Below the pieces are notes generated by a model. That model saw nothing but the letters and a program-made list of their open reading frames with translations. It was not told where the DNA came from and did not search any database. Position numbers and translations under genes: made by a program. This document shows, one piece after another, positions 35,066 to 46,534 of a stretch of DNA of 64,000 nucleotides (its first letter is position 1; the number at the start of each line of letters is the position of its first letter). Source of the stretch: Mesorhabditis belari (lineage: Eukaryota; Nematoda; Chromadorea; Rhabditida; Rhabditidae); NCBI GenBank assembly GCA_958450365.1, contig CAUEEP010000728.1, positions 1,829,001 to 1,893,000 of the forward strand. Reading direction: 5' to 3'.

Positions 35066-35776
35066 TTATCCGACCTTTAGCTTGTACCGTTCCAAAAGCA
35101 AGTCCGATGCATCTTCAAATGTTATCTTCTTCTTTTTAAACTCGGCAACAAATTCTTTCCTCAGTTGACTCATCGTTCTTCCATCAAACGACTCGAAACT
35201 CAATCGTATTTTTGCAACGGCTTCTCGAGAGATCATATCGACGTCACAAACAGAGTTTTGGCCATCATGCGAGGGTAAATCCGTAGTGGGTAGGTCCAGT
35301 AACGGCAATGAATTAACGTAATTCATCAAGTCATCCAAGTTCTCATTGTAGATCCACGAATCATCCGAAATCTCTAATGCTTCATTAAGTCTGCGAATCG
35401 TTTGCTCCTCAACTTGCTGTGGGGACCGTCTTTTGGCATTTCGTGTCAAACAATCTGCCAAACTGCAGCTTACACAAATTGAGACGAAATTCAGCCCAAA
35501 TTTGTTGGCCATTCGGTGAAAGACTCTTCTCATGCTCCTCAGGTAGCATACATCATCGACAATGACCACCGCTTTCTTGCCTCTTATCGTTTCGCTGTGT
35601 AGTTCCAAATAATGCCTGACTTCTTGCTCACATTTCTTCCGGTACTCCGCGTAAATCGTTGACTCAATCGGCAGCAGGTCGAACGAGAAGACATTTGTTG
35701 ATATTCTCTCGGAAATTCGTCGAACGAGCGTAGTTTTGCCGGATGCAGGTAGACCGTAGAGACATATGAGCGTCAT
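35066..35776 (-). CDS. pstk: L-seryl-tRNA(Sec) kinase (PSTK)
   Basis: Single uninterrupted exon of 236 residues. The N-terminus holds a P-loop, CLYGLPASGKTTLVRRI, then VVIVDDVCYLRSMR, FGLNFVSICVSC and LTRNAKRR, which follow the family pattern (VLDDNFYYQSMR, CPLETCLQRN in vertebrates). The enzyme phosphorylates Ser-tRNA(Sec), which SEPSECS then converts to Sec-tRNA(Sec); its presence implies the organism makes at least one selenoprotein. It is shorter than the vertebrate enzyme, which has a longer insertion and C-terminus. It is the first gene of the probable PSTK/TPXL-1/trx-2 operon. Confidence 0.85.
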   Translation of the reverse strand: MTLICLYGLPASGKTTLVRRISERISTNVFSFDLLPIESTIYAEYRKKCEQEVRHYLELHSETIRGKKAVVIVDDVCYLRSMRRVFHRMANKFGLNFVSICVSCSLADCLTRNAKRRSPQQVEEQTIRRLNEALEISDDSWIYNENLDDLMNYVNSLPLLDLPTTDLPSHDGQNSVCDVDMISREAVAKIRLSFESFDGRTMSQLRKEFVAEFKKKKITFEDASDLLLERYKLKVG

Positions 35777-36465
35777 CGGCGTCGAAACTGGCGGGAATTC
35801 TATCGGAAGTAAAACGAGAGAAATGAATTTGAATGGAGACTTTCTTCTTTTTGCGAATGTCGAGAAAGGGTACGGTATGGTATTGCAAAGAGCGCGTTTT
35901 AAATTAGCAAAACTTTTTGCGATTACTATTCAAGTGGGAGGTTTTAAGTTGAACTTCGTCTTTTTTTTATCCAAAGATTTAACCACACTCAAGTTAGGGT
36001 GAGGTTTCTGCACTATTTAAGTGTGTTAGTGAACTAGGTTACTGACAGTGAGATTTAAAAAAAAATTTTGTTGCAGATTTAAAAAAATGAATGTAAGCTG
36101 CTTGCTTTGAATTCGAATTGAATTGTTTGAAACATTTAAAAATTCTTAAAATAATTCTACCGAAAGTTGGAGCCCATCTCCGTTTCATCCAACTACCTAA
36201 CCTAATAGACCCATTCGATTCTGTATAATGCTCATTTTCAACCGTATTCACATACATTTCGTAATAAAATTGTGCATAACTCTGACAAATATTTATACGA
36301 TTAGAAAACAAACAAAAAACGACCCGGTATGATAAAATAAATAAAGCTTTTGAAGCCAAGCTTGTATTTGTTGTTTTTTAGGATGAGCCAACAACAAAAG
36401 TCACAATGACTATTAACGATTGACAATATGTACAAAATTATAAGATCACCAAGGATCACCAAGGA
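35777..36465. other. intergenic, likely operon promoter
   Basis: Lies between the Argonaute stop and the PSTK start on the same strand. Open frames here lack domains and splice support. No defined promoter motif is seen. Confidence 0.4.
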
Positions 36466-39400
36466 TTACAACCAAGGCATTCCGGGCGTTGTATATTTGA
36501 GGAATTTCTGAATCTTCTGCATTTGTTCGAACTCCTTGTTCGGATTTGTTTCTCGCATATAGTCTGCAGTTCTTGAATCCAGCGCGCCAGACCTAAATTC
36601 AGGAATTTTTCATATGATTCACCAGCGTCCTCCTATCAATCATCTTTTCATGCCTCTTATTCAAAGTCAAAAAATAACAAATTCACTTCACAAATCCCTT
36701 GTACATCTCTTTTGCTTGTTCACACACGAGGTGGGCATAGTAGAGCGGTGTAGGTAACGAGACGGGATGAGCACAACGAGAGTACAAGTAGCATAGGTTG
36801 TGCATCATATCCTAGAAACAAACCATTAAAGTCACACGAATCAAACTTTGACTTACCGTCATTTGATCGACTCCCAACTTCCACGAATCGTATAGAACGA
36901 TGTAGCGAGCAGGGCGCGTTGTCCCCTAAAATTACACTTTGAAGCCAATTAAGACCGTAACTAACAATCTGTCCGTAGTGACTCGCTAAGTAGAAATCAT
37001 AGAGTTCTGGATGAACAATTACACTGTCAACGAGTGTACCAGCAGGCACATTACCGGCCTCACTAAAACAAATGTTGTTCAAATTCAAAGAGCTTTTTTT
37101 ACACTGTTGCTTTTCAAAACAACGAAACAAACTTACCCATCGGCGTTATCCTTGTATTTTGGGTAAACTCTCACAAAGTGTCTCTTCTGAACGCACACAT
37201 AAGTGAGGGTGATCGATGTCTCGGAGAAGTGATTTTTCAAAGCTTTCTAAAAATAATGAATAAAATTATACAAAAAAATTTTTAACGTACCTCGATCCAC
37301 ATCAACTCTTTAGAGGCTGTATTTTGAAGTTCACCTTCACTAACACCATCTCGCAGAATGACAATATGCTTGGGGTGTTTGCCAGTGTACTAAAAAAATC
37401 AACCCGGTACTTGCAATAAAACAAACCTCAACAAATTTCGTGATCGTTAGAGCAAAGCGATTGTCGTCGAAATTGACGATCGTTTCTTTGGCAGCAACTT
37501 GGGGAATAATTTCACAGGAATATCTAGAACTTTTAAAAAAGAACTACTTATATAAGACCTCGTAGCAGCTATATCATAATTTGCGACAATGCTTGCAATG
37601 CTCAAACCCTCGTAGCCACAATGTGCAGTTGGATGAGTCACATCAATACCTAAAAAGATAGCTTATAGTAAAAACGTGGTAAATACAAAACCTAAGAAAA
37701 TCGTTGGCTCTTTCAAGAAGCATAAAGCTGGGTCACCAATTCGACACCGTGGTTGCCCAAAACCTCTAAAATTTACGTTTAAATTTTTACCGAAACATCT
37801 TTTTAAGATAGGTAGTCAAGGAAATAGGATATTCTGCCCATAGCTTAAAAACCCCACTCTGCTGCACTCAAAGCATGTGTAACACCTCCTAATTTCGCGT
37901 TGATTTTCATACTGAGATGCCAATAAATGCCCCTAAATTAAAATGAAAATGAAAATGATTTTAATAAAAATTAGCTCTTCTCCCTTGTGTATAGCTTTCC
38001 GAACGGTGTCACAATCGATAACTTGAGATACGACCTCTTGTCTATTCATTTCAGCTTTCATATATCCTAAATTTATGTTTTGAGCATGCGAGTTGAAATA
38101 TTCACCGTAGAGATCAAGCTTTCGTTTAGAGATGCAAATCAACAAAGTTTGTGCGTCCTGAATTTTGAATGAGGAATCAAATTGAAACGGAACAAACCTT
38201 GTCCTCGCGTTTTATCTCATCGAAATCGGCCTTAATCTCTCTAATTTTCATCGGGAGTTCTCGTTGATATTCCTCCGTATGCACTTCCCATTCGGTCTGC
38301 CGAAATAAAACTTTGCATATTGCCTAACCTAAAGGTACCCATAAAGGTGGTCCTGTATCAACTTGAATCCCGCGGTCTCGACAAACTTTTGCAAGATTTT
38401 TGTAGAACTGTCTAAAAGCCCAATAAGATTGTTTAAAGTAATAGAACTACTTGACATCCTCAACGGGTTGCACCGGTTCAGTATTATCAGTAGAAGGGCC
38501 CCGATCTGATGCAGATGGAGCCTGGTCCCACATAGTCATCAGCGAGAAATAGACTTTCTTCGGTGGAACTTCTAGGAATTTTATCAAGCTGAAACCACGG
38601 TGTTCCCTTGCAAGCGGTGGTATTTCTCCATCACTCTGAAATTTAGCATCAACTTTATGGCCAAACAAGACTAAAGTCTCAGTGAAATCATCAATAAGAT
38701 TTTACTAAAATGTAACTTACTGATTTGATAATAGGTGCTTCGAGAATTTGTCCTTCACATTCGACATTCTCCGGGTCAACATAAGTCTAAACCAAAAAAA
38801 GCAAAATGTGATGTACAAAAGGCGCAACTAGACTAACCCCAAATTCGGCGAGAAACGGGTCCACCAATTGTTCATCGCTCGAGGAGTCTGGATGGGCAAA
38901 CTTCATTGATCTCTTGATGCTTTCGGTGAACTGCTTGTGGCTAACGGGCATCCTGTTCTCTCCTGGATCTTTCATTTGAATTGCCGGACGCGTACAAACC
39001 TATAAATTAAATAGCTAGTGCTCTGAAAACTAACAAGGATTTCGAAAAACTTGCTCGAATAAAACGATTCTTCATTTCAAAACTGAGCATCTTTGTATAA
39101 GCTTGTGGAGTGTCATGAGTAAACAGTAACTAAAATATGGTATTGAAGTGCAGTAAACAAAAAAATGAACTTCAACGGGAACAAGATTCTTTCGCCCTGC
39201 TGCAACTTGAACTTCAGCCAAAGGAAGATCAGGAAAACTAAAAATTTGTATGTTCTGCTCAAAAATGAAACCTTACTCTAGGGGGTGTCCAAAGTCTGAA
39301 TAAAGCCGCGCCAGTGACATTTCAATCCTCTTCCCGCAGGGAACTCGCATAATGTTAGCTGTAGGCCCAAATACGGCAGGCTCAATTTCCCATTCAATAG

Positions 39401-41872
39401 GCGGCCCTAAAAATGTAATATCGTGTTTTTATGGAAAGAATTATTTACTTCTCCTTTTCTCCTTTGCTGGTTTCGGCCACCTGGGCGTTGCACATAAGGG
39501 GGTGTGGGTTCATTTGGAGACGCCTAAGGAATTTTAAATTTCATTGTATGTCTTTACTTCTTACCGCGAATGGATTATGCTCAATCAGACCAAGGAATTT
39601 GTAGTGTCGCGTGACCAAATCCCATCTAATCTCTCCATGTCGCGCACTAAAATAAAATTTATCCAAACGACGGTAGTCTTTAGAACTTACCTATGTCTGT
39701 CAAACACCAACACTGGCTTCCCTTTTACTCTGGTATCTTTCAAAGTTGCGGAAAATTTTTTTCGTTGATCTTCGCTCATCGATAAACGCCTTTCCTAGAA
39801 TAACTAGGTGAATGCGTCCTGTGTTTTCAAATATTTACCCTAATTTCATTTTCAAGAGCCCCGTCGCTCAATCCATTGAATTCGTTGATAACCTTAAGAT
39901 AATACATAACGAGATTCATATCAAGGTCGCGAAAGAGTTGGTTGACAACTAAAATAAAGCTGAATACACTTTCCAAACCCAAAAACCAACGCCCAAAGTT
40001 CATCACGGGGTGATAATCCTCCATATGTTTGAGACTCGCATATAGACCAATCCAGGCATGAACAGCGGGGGCTATCTGTAAAAAGAATTATAAGCAAAAT
40101 ATCGGAGCATGTGATGTTGGGGGAGGGCTTTTTTTCTTTCAAAAACACTTTTTCTGGGGTAGTTTTATGCATAAATTCCGAAAAACACAACGAGAGCTTG
40201 GGAAAATGCGTTTTAAGCCGAGTTTCGGGGCTTCAAAGTGAGCGCTCATATAGTGTGATGCTCGCCACACACATAGGGAAGAGGTCTAAAAATGGGCTCT
40301 CAAAACATTTTTGAAGCCAAAAACACTTCTTCTGGCATAATTTGATTACGTTTATAAAAAAATAAAAAATATTTTTTTCCAGATTTCGATCATGTGGTCC
40401 CTCACATGATTCAATCGGTCAAAACTCAAAAAATATTTTCTCAATTTATTTTTGCCTCTACCAGTCAATTTAAAGTTAGAAAATGAATATTTAGTGGTTA
40501 AAAATGGTTTTGGCCCTAGTTTTGACTTTGAAAAGTGTCCCAATAGTCGATAGCTTGAGCTCCATATAGTGAAGTACACTACGGAGGCGCGCACTTTGGA
40601 GCCCCGAAACTCGGCTTAAAACGCATTTTCCCAAGCGCTCGTTGTGTTTTTCGGAATCTACGCATAAAACTATCCCAGAAAAAGTGCTTTTGAAAGAAAA
40701 AAAAGCCTCCTTCCCCCAACATGATATGCTCCAAAATATCGTTGATAAGCTTTAATTACCGGGCGATCGTAGCCTGGGTACTTCGAAGGATCGCGTGGAA
40801 TTTTGTAAACACTATTCTTGTAAGCGGTGAAGGTATCAGACATTTTCCTAAAAAGAAAAATAAAAAATAAAAATTAATGTACATACTTGAAAAGAGTAAT
40901 GAAATCGGGTGAATTGTTTGCTGCAGGCGAAAATGAGCCCGGTGCACAAACATGAATGGGAAATCGAAACTATAATAAACAACAATATTTTTTTAAACTC
41001 ACTTCCCTTTACCTTCTGTATGAATAGAGCTTTCCCAAAAGTGCTAGCTTCAACTCCTTCTCGATCACTCGCGGAGAACCCTTTTCGTGCTCCAAGCATC
41101 ACCCGCAGTGGTGTTCCATTTTCAATGGCACTTGATGTAACGTGCATGTAGATAGTAATCTAAAAACTACAAATTTAATGTGAAATATTTCTAAATTACC
41201 TCTTTGTCCCGTGTCATTTCTTCAGGTTTTTCCGGCCATAGTAACTCCGAGGGAATATTTTCTTTGGTTTTATAGTCGAGCATATCCATTTCAGGATCTC
41301 TCAAATTGGGTGGTCGAATTGAGTCAGCAGCCCAGAAAAACTTGAAGTCATCGTAAATCTAAAGAAGATTACGTTATTGTGTTTAACTAAAGTTATGCAT
41401 GAAATTGATACTAGCAAAGAACTTACTATATTAAAGACATTTTTGAAGACATCAGTTCGACGCGAGACGATATACCAAAAAGCCAGCCGACGCTCCTCTC
41501 TAATTCGGCATCTTCAAAAAATTTTTTTACTAGATACCTTGTTTTAAACGGGAGTAGTTTTGGTTTCGGAGCGTAATTCTGGTCTCTCTTTGGTTTAGCT
41601 TGCTTCAGTTCACCGATCTCCACGTTATACTTGCGAAACTAAAGAGACTTTTATTTTGCAGTTGTAATAGATATTATTAAGCTATTCACGTTTTAAACAA
41701 TAAATTCCAAGGTTTCCTATTAAAATTTACATTGACAAATGCTACAAACCTGTCTGAACATATCATCCTCATTGCAAAACTTCAGTCGGAAGAGGTTTGT
41801 GATGAGCGCGATTGTAGTTTTGTCATTTTTGGTCCTGTGCCCTGGTCGCTTCTCCAACCTTATGAGCGACAT
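36466..41872 (-). CDS. Argonaute protein, slicer-defective (WAGO-like)
   Basis: About 29 exons, ATG at 41872 just after a TTTTTAG acceptor. In order: N domain; PAZ region (SARHGEIRWDLVTRHYKF, GPTANIMRVPCGKRIEMSLA, HPLEFPDLPLAEVQVAAGR); MID (LLICISKRKLDLYG, QVIDCD, MKINAKLGG); PIWI (EPTIFLGIDVTHP, HIVILRDGVSEGEL, VCVQKRHFVRVYPKYKD, AGNVPAGTLVDSVIVHP, YYAHLVCEQAKEMYKG). Both catalytic aspartates are present (codons at 37642-37644 and 37348-37350). The catalytic His of HYHVLWDD is Ile in RYIVLYDSW (36899-36901). It should therefore bind small RNA but not cut target, as in worm-specific WAGOs; the clade is not proven. Several junctions are soft: a 39-base intron near 38080 is needed for MID alignment, and one donor near 37960 may be GC. 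The protein ends TTPGMPWL, not MYFA. Confidence 0.92.
40105..40731. mobile_element. Mutator-like fold-back element in Argonaute intron
   Basis: The termini are GAGCATGTGATGTTGGGGG and an inverse copy. Identical CAAAATATCG flanks (40095-40104 and 40732-40741) form a 10-base target duplication. Arms of about 130 bp enclose non-coding DNA. Long inverted ends with 9-10 bp duplications suggest a Mutator-like (MULE) derivative. Confidence 0.7.
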
Positions 41873-41970
41873 CTTGATCCTAAAAAGGAGAATCTGAAAA
41901 GCTGCTGAAAGCTTAAAAGCTACTCAAATAAACAAACACATTTTATCAAGGCACATAGGAATGAGTCAGA

Positions 41971-42550
41971 AAAGGCACTTCACCAAAAAAAAGTAAAGAA
42001 AATAAAGCTCGCAGGCTCTGAACAGAGATCATTTATTGAGTACTCCAAGCTTTACTTCTAATAACTTTTTAGTCGAAGTAATAAAGAGGGCTTTTTTTTT
42101 ATTTTAATGTACTCAATGCTTTGCATAGTGTTGTTGTTTCAAATTACCTACGCAATTGATCACAGGTTTTCAGTTCTCATCTTTACTCAACTCTTCGAAT
42201 TTATACCGGTTTCCAGAGCAACAATGGGATTTTTCAATGATTAGTCTAAGACTGTTCTCTCTTCACATATCACATTTCTGTTCAACTCTCTACGACTTCA
42301 ACTCATATCCGGGAGTTGAGATCTTTCAAGATTGGCGTCATTTAGGCACGGGTTTTCTAGAAAAAAGTATTTGATGGCCGTTATCGCTAAATAAATGGGG
42401 GACTAGCAATTTCAGGGTACTGATAATGCAGAAGTGGTAAATCGGATTTTCGAACGGGAAAGGGTTAGAAAATTGATAAAGGCACTTCACCAAAAAAAAA
42501 GTAAAGAAAATAAAGCTCGCAGGCTCTGAACAGAGATCATTTATTGAGTA
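41971..42550. repeat. 72-bp direct repeats about 507 bp apart
   Basis: GGCACTTCACCAAAAAAAA through CTCGCAGGCTCTGAACAGAG and TCATTTATTGAGTA occurs at about 41971-42042 and 42478-42550, almost identical. The DNA between has no recognisable gene. The pair could be remnant terminal repeats of an element or a simple duplication. Confidence 0.75.
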
Positions 42551-43107
42551 GCCCGAGGTGTAGAAAGTTGCCTTGCTGCGCTATGTGCTTCGACATATGA
42601 TAAATACAAGATGCAACTTTAAGTCCAAGCATCTCGTTATGGAATGGCTATCGTATCACCTATACGGGCTCGATTACAGGGATTAGGTCCAACAAATTCG
42701 AGGGAAAAAAAGCTCAAGCAATCTACTGGAGATCGAACTCTTTATAGTATTACGGTATGCTCCAAACGATTCCACAAGAGTCCTGATTCCATTAATTACA
42801 GAGCACTATACAGTGCGCCGAATGGTCAAGCTCGATATTCCAAGCCGATCGCCCTTTGATCGTGGTGGCATGAGAGGATTAATTTTGCCAGCGTGTAGCC
42901 GGCGACCGACTCGAAATGATAAGGGTTCTCTATAAAAAGGTAAAAGAAATCAGTAAAAACGTTTTTCCACGTTTCTTATCGCTTCTTTGCTGGAATACAG
43001 TTTAGCTTCTTGGAAAAAGGCTTACGTTTGCATTTTGTACAATTTTTTCTACACTTTTGTTTGTTCTATAACTAACGAGTGTCTCAAAATTCCTTAAAAT
43101 TACAGGT
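42551..43107. other. 5' region of aspartic protease gene
   Basis: A 71-codon open frame at 42644-42859 has no known domain. Divergent promoters for the Argonaute (minus) and protease (plus) presumably share 41873-43107. TACAG at 43101-43105, just before the protease ATG, fits a splice acceptor. Confidence 0.4.
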
Positions 43108-44676
43108 ATGCGAACTCTGATCTTGCTTGCCGCGGTTGCGGCCGTCCTCTATGCGGAGGTCTTCCGCATGCAGACCCGCAAATCGCCATCCAACATCGCC
43201 CGCATGATCAAGTAAGCTATCCCTCTCAATAGGCGCTAATAAGTAAAAAAACTTTGAAATTCAATTCACCTACACATTTTCCATTTTAGGGCCGGAACAT
43301 ACCGTGACTTCTTGGCCCAAAAGCATGCCCGCAGAGCCGTGCTTGCCTCGGGTTCGCAACCCTTCCTTGACTACTACGATGACTTCTACCTTGGAAACAT
43401 GTCGCTCGGAACTCCTCGTAAGTTGATCATCGATGAAACTATTGACTACTAAGAAATCCTCTCAATTACTGACACTGACATACCAAAGCTAAACTATTGA
43501 CAACTCTCAATTTCAGCCCAGCAATTCACCAACATCGTGCTTGACACTGGATCATCCAACTTGTGGGTGATTGATGCTGCTTGCAAGTCCCAAGCCTGCA
43601 AGGGATACCCCGACTCTGGCTACACCAAGAATCAGTATGACAGCACCAAGTCGAGCACCTGGGTGAAGGATGGACAGCGATTCTCGATTCAATACGGATC
43701 CGGATCGTGCTCTGGATACCTTGGAGATGACACCTGCTCATTCGGAGGACTCACCATCAAGGACCAAAAGTTCGGACTTTCCCAAACCATCGCTGAGGTC
43801 TTCGGATACCAACCAGTTGACGGAATCCTCGGTAAATGATCTCAAAACAAAGCATACATTAGTAAAATTTCTAGGACTTGGCTGGCCATCACTCGCCGTT
43901 GACAAGGTCGTCCCACCCATGCAAAACTTGCTTAACCAACTCGATCAACCAATCTTCACCGTGTGGATGGACCGTGTCAAGGACCATATTCCCATGGGAG
44001 AGAACGCCGGTTTGATCACCTATGGTGCTCTCGACCCAGTCAACTGTGATGCCACCGTCACCTACACACCTCTCTCGTCCACCACTTACTGGCAATTCCC
44101 CATCGACGGATTTGCCGTCGGAAGCTACAATGCCGCCAAGAAAGACCAAGTCATCTCTGACACCGGTACCTCATGGATCGGAGCCCCATCCGCCGCCATC
44201 CAAGGAGTCGTCAAGGCCACCAAGGCTCAATACGACTTCTCAAACGAGTAAGCAAAAAATCTGGGAACACTAAAACAAGCAAAATATCTAGGTTGTACTA
44301 CGTCAAGTGCACCCAAATGGAGCAGCTTCCCGATCTTGTCTTCACCATCAGCGGACAACAGTACAACGTAAAATCGGTCCACTACGTCGTTGACCTTGAG
44401 CTCGGAAATGGAAACTGCGTGAGTTATTGAACAACCAGAACCTGCGAACTTAAAAATTTAAAAAGCTAGTCCCAAAGCAAGCGTTTAGGCTTTGACTTTC
44501 TTCGAGATGGACGGAGGTGGCTTCAACCCCGCTTGGATCCTCGGAGACACTTTCATCCGTGCCTGGTGCAACGTCTACGACATCGGACAAAAGGTATCCC
44601 TAATTCTAATCTTTCCAATACACTCATTCAATTTCAGCGAATTGGATTTGCCCTCGCTAAGCATAAGAATGCTTAA
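43108..44676 (+). CDS. pepsin-type (A1) aspartic protease, secreted or lysosomal
   Basis: Seven exons in perfect phase: 43108-43211, 43290-43417, 43517-43831, 43875-44247, 44292-44418, 44489-44593 and 44638-44676 (396 residues). A hydrophobic signal peptide (MRTLILLAAVAAVLYA) is followed by a basic propeptide. The first active-site motif is VLDTGSSNLWVI with the worm-typical nearby Cys pair, the flap YGSGSCSGYLGDDT follows, and the second motif is ISDTGTSWIG. The C-terminus has AWILGDTFIRAWCNVYD. Family members digest protein in the gut lumen or lysosomes. Codons are GC-richer than surrounding DNA, suggesting high expression. It looks closest to the ASP-1-type nematode intestinal proteases; the exact ortholog is not assigned. 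Confidence 0.95.
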
Positions 44677-45154
44677 ACAAATGGAGAATCTATTGATGAT
44701 TGTACAGAGTCCGATAAAAACCAATAAAAATTTTGCCTCTAACCGTAACCCGATTTTATTGCACCTAAAAGTCACAAACAAGAAGCACACACAGAACTTT
44801 GAGACTTACTGATAAGAAAAAGGACCAGAAGTCGGAGTGCCACTAAAAGTTAGAAATTACAACCGTGAATCGTGAAACGTGCGATCGTAATATAAATTAA
44901 ATAATGCATTTTATTGATATTTGAAAAATAAATATTGATCTGAATATTTAAAAAAGGGAATGAGATACAAATTGTGAAAAACTCGGAAAATAAACGCGTA
45001 AGCAAAAGTTCTTTTTCGGGACTCGTAAAAGAGAAAGAAATGAGAGATTAGGGGAATGTATGAGAACAGCGACACACACTCGCCGAGAGACACAGAGAAT
45101 ACCAATCAAAGATTTTCAAACAAAAAAATAAAAAAAACGTAACGAAGTGTGAAG
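44677..45154. other. 3' intergenic between convergent genes
   Basis: Contains AATAAA-type signals (AATAAA near 44927) for the protease. No gene seen. Confidence 0.5.
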
Positions 45155-46302
45155 TTAAAGAAGTCGGACTTGATTTTTCTCGAGAGCTGGTAAAATTGAC
45201 AGCAAAGGCAAGAAGTAAATGTTTTCGCGTTGCATTGGAAGAAGCAACTAAATTAAAGAAATATTTGTCAGAATGTCAGATATTTTAAATTGTGCAAAAT
45301 TTGCAAAAAACAATCCCAATAAAACTAATTTAAACTTTCGAAGGTATGTATGATACTCACCTCAGAATTGGGATCATCTCCTTCGGGTACGGCTACATCT
45401 TCAACGTCGTCGGACTCGACAGAAATGAACACCTGTTACAAAATGATACAAAAGCAGCGGAAAAAACAGATTACCCGCTCAACCGAAAGATCTTCTGAAG
45501 GAACCGGAACCCTCGCCAATGATGCTGGGAGATGTTGAGTGATTGTAGAGCTAAACACGGATGTTTGTGCTGTCGCAAATCGATGCGCAAACTTCTAAAA
45601 TCTCAAAATTAATATTAAATTGTCAAAGTAACCAATTCTTCTTCCGACATCAGAGGTGGCTTATTTTTTTCGATTCCTTCTTTATGTTTCTCTAGCAAGA
45701 AGATTGGATTCTCCTCTATTTTCTTCAACCTGAAAACAATCAGTTAAAATCTCGAGACGAAATAAATACCGTAGGCGCATATAGCTGTTGATCATATAAT
45801 TTAGCCGTTGAAGTTCTAATCGATGAAGAGACACTTTGATGTGGGTCTAAAGGAAAAAAAATGAACCTTGAATCGTTAATGTTTTCTTGTTCAGTTTTGA
45901 TATAGTTTTAAATTAAACACCAATCAGAAAAAAACTTACTCGATCTTGGACGGTCATTAAATTTTTATCCATCTCCTCAATCTGATCAACAAGACAATGT
46001 ACAAGTTCTAGCCGACTCTGTAGCAAACAAGGAGAAACACTTTCCGAATGCCACGCAGTTCTCATATCCGCCACAACCTAAAAACACAAGATAAAGATGA
46101 AAAATCTAGCTAAGCAATAGTAAGTGAAAATTAAAACAGCTACCGTAATACCTTAAAGAGATCATTTGGCTAAAAGTAACGTAACACTAGCTGTTTCATT
46201 GCAGTTTTTTTTGACGAAACACCCTTATAAACTTGCACGTTTCTTTTATTGTTACATGAGATTTACTTGTGCTGGTGTTATATCGTCCTCGTTGTCGTCC
46301 AT
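45155..46302 (-). CDS. sld-5: GINS complex subunit SLD5
   Basis: Seven exons with consistent phase: 46267-46302, 45940-46077, 45770-45846, 45633-45729, 45475-45594, 45361-45432 and 45155-45247 (210 residues, close to the human 223). The N-terminus reads DITPAQVVADMRTAWHSE, then VHCLVDQIEEMDKNL, LHRLELQRLNYMINSYMR and LKKIEENPIFLLEKHK, matching the SLD5 A-domain. The C-terminus NIYFLPLLSILPALEKNQV corresponds to the beta-rich B-domain. GINS joins Cdc45 and MCM2-7 to form the replicative helicase. The start is 232 bases downstream of the swsn-1 stop, behind a TTTATAG acceptor, so the two genes probably form an operon. Confidence 0.92.
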
Positions 46303-46534
46303 TTTACTATAAAAAACATTTAGTTAATAGTGTCCCGATTCTTAAAGTAGAACAGTTGATATCAAAATTGAATTCAATCGCGTCTTTTAAAACAAAAATT
46401 GGAAATTTAAATTTATTAACAGAAACATTCACATCTTAAATAATTTAGTAGAACCGATAAAATTGCAAAACAAAAGATCGAGCACAATCAAGATCAATTT
46501 TGGTGAAAATAAATACCAATGAGATTTTAGACAA

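Noticed and set aside
42644..42859. 71-codon frame upstream of the protease
   Set aside because: No known motif; position fits a divergent promoter region.
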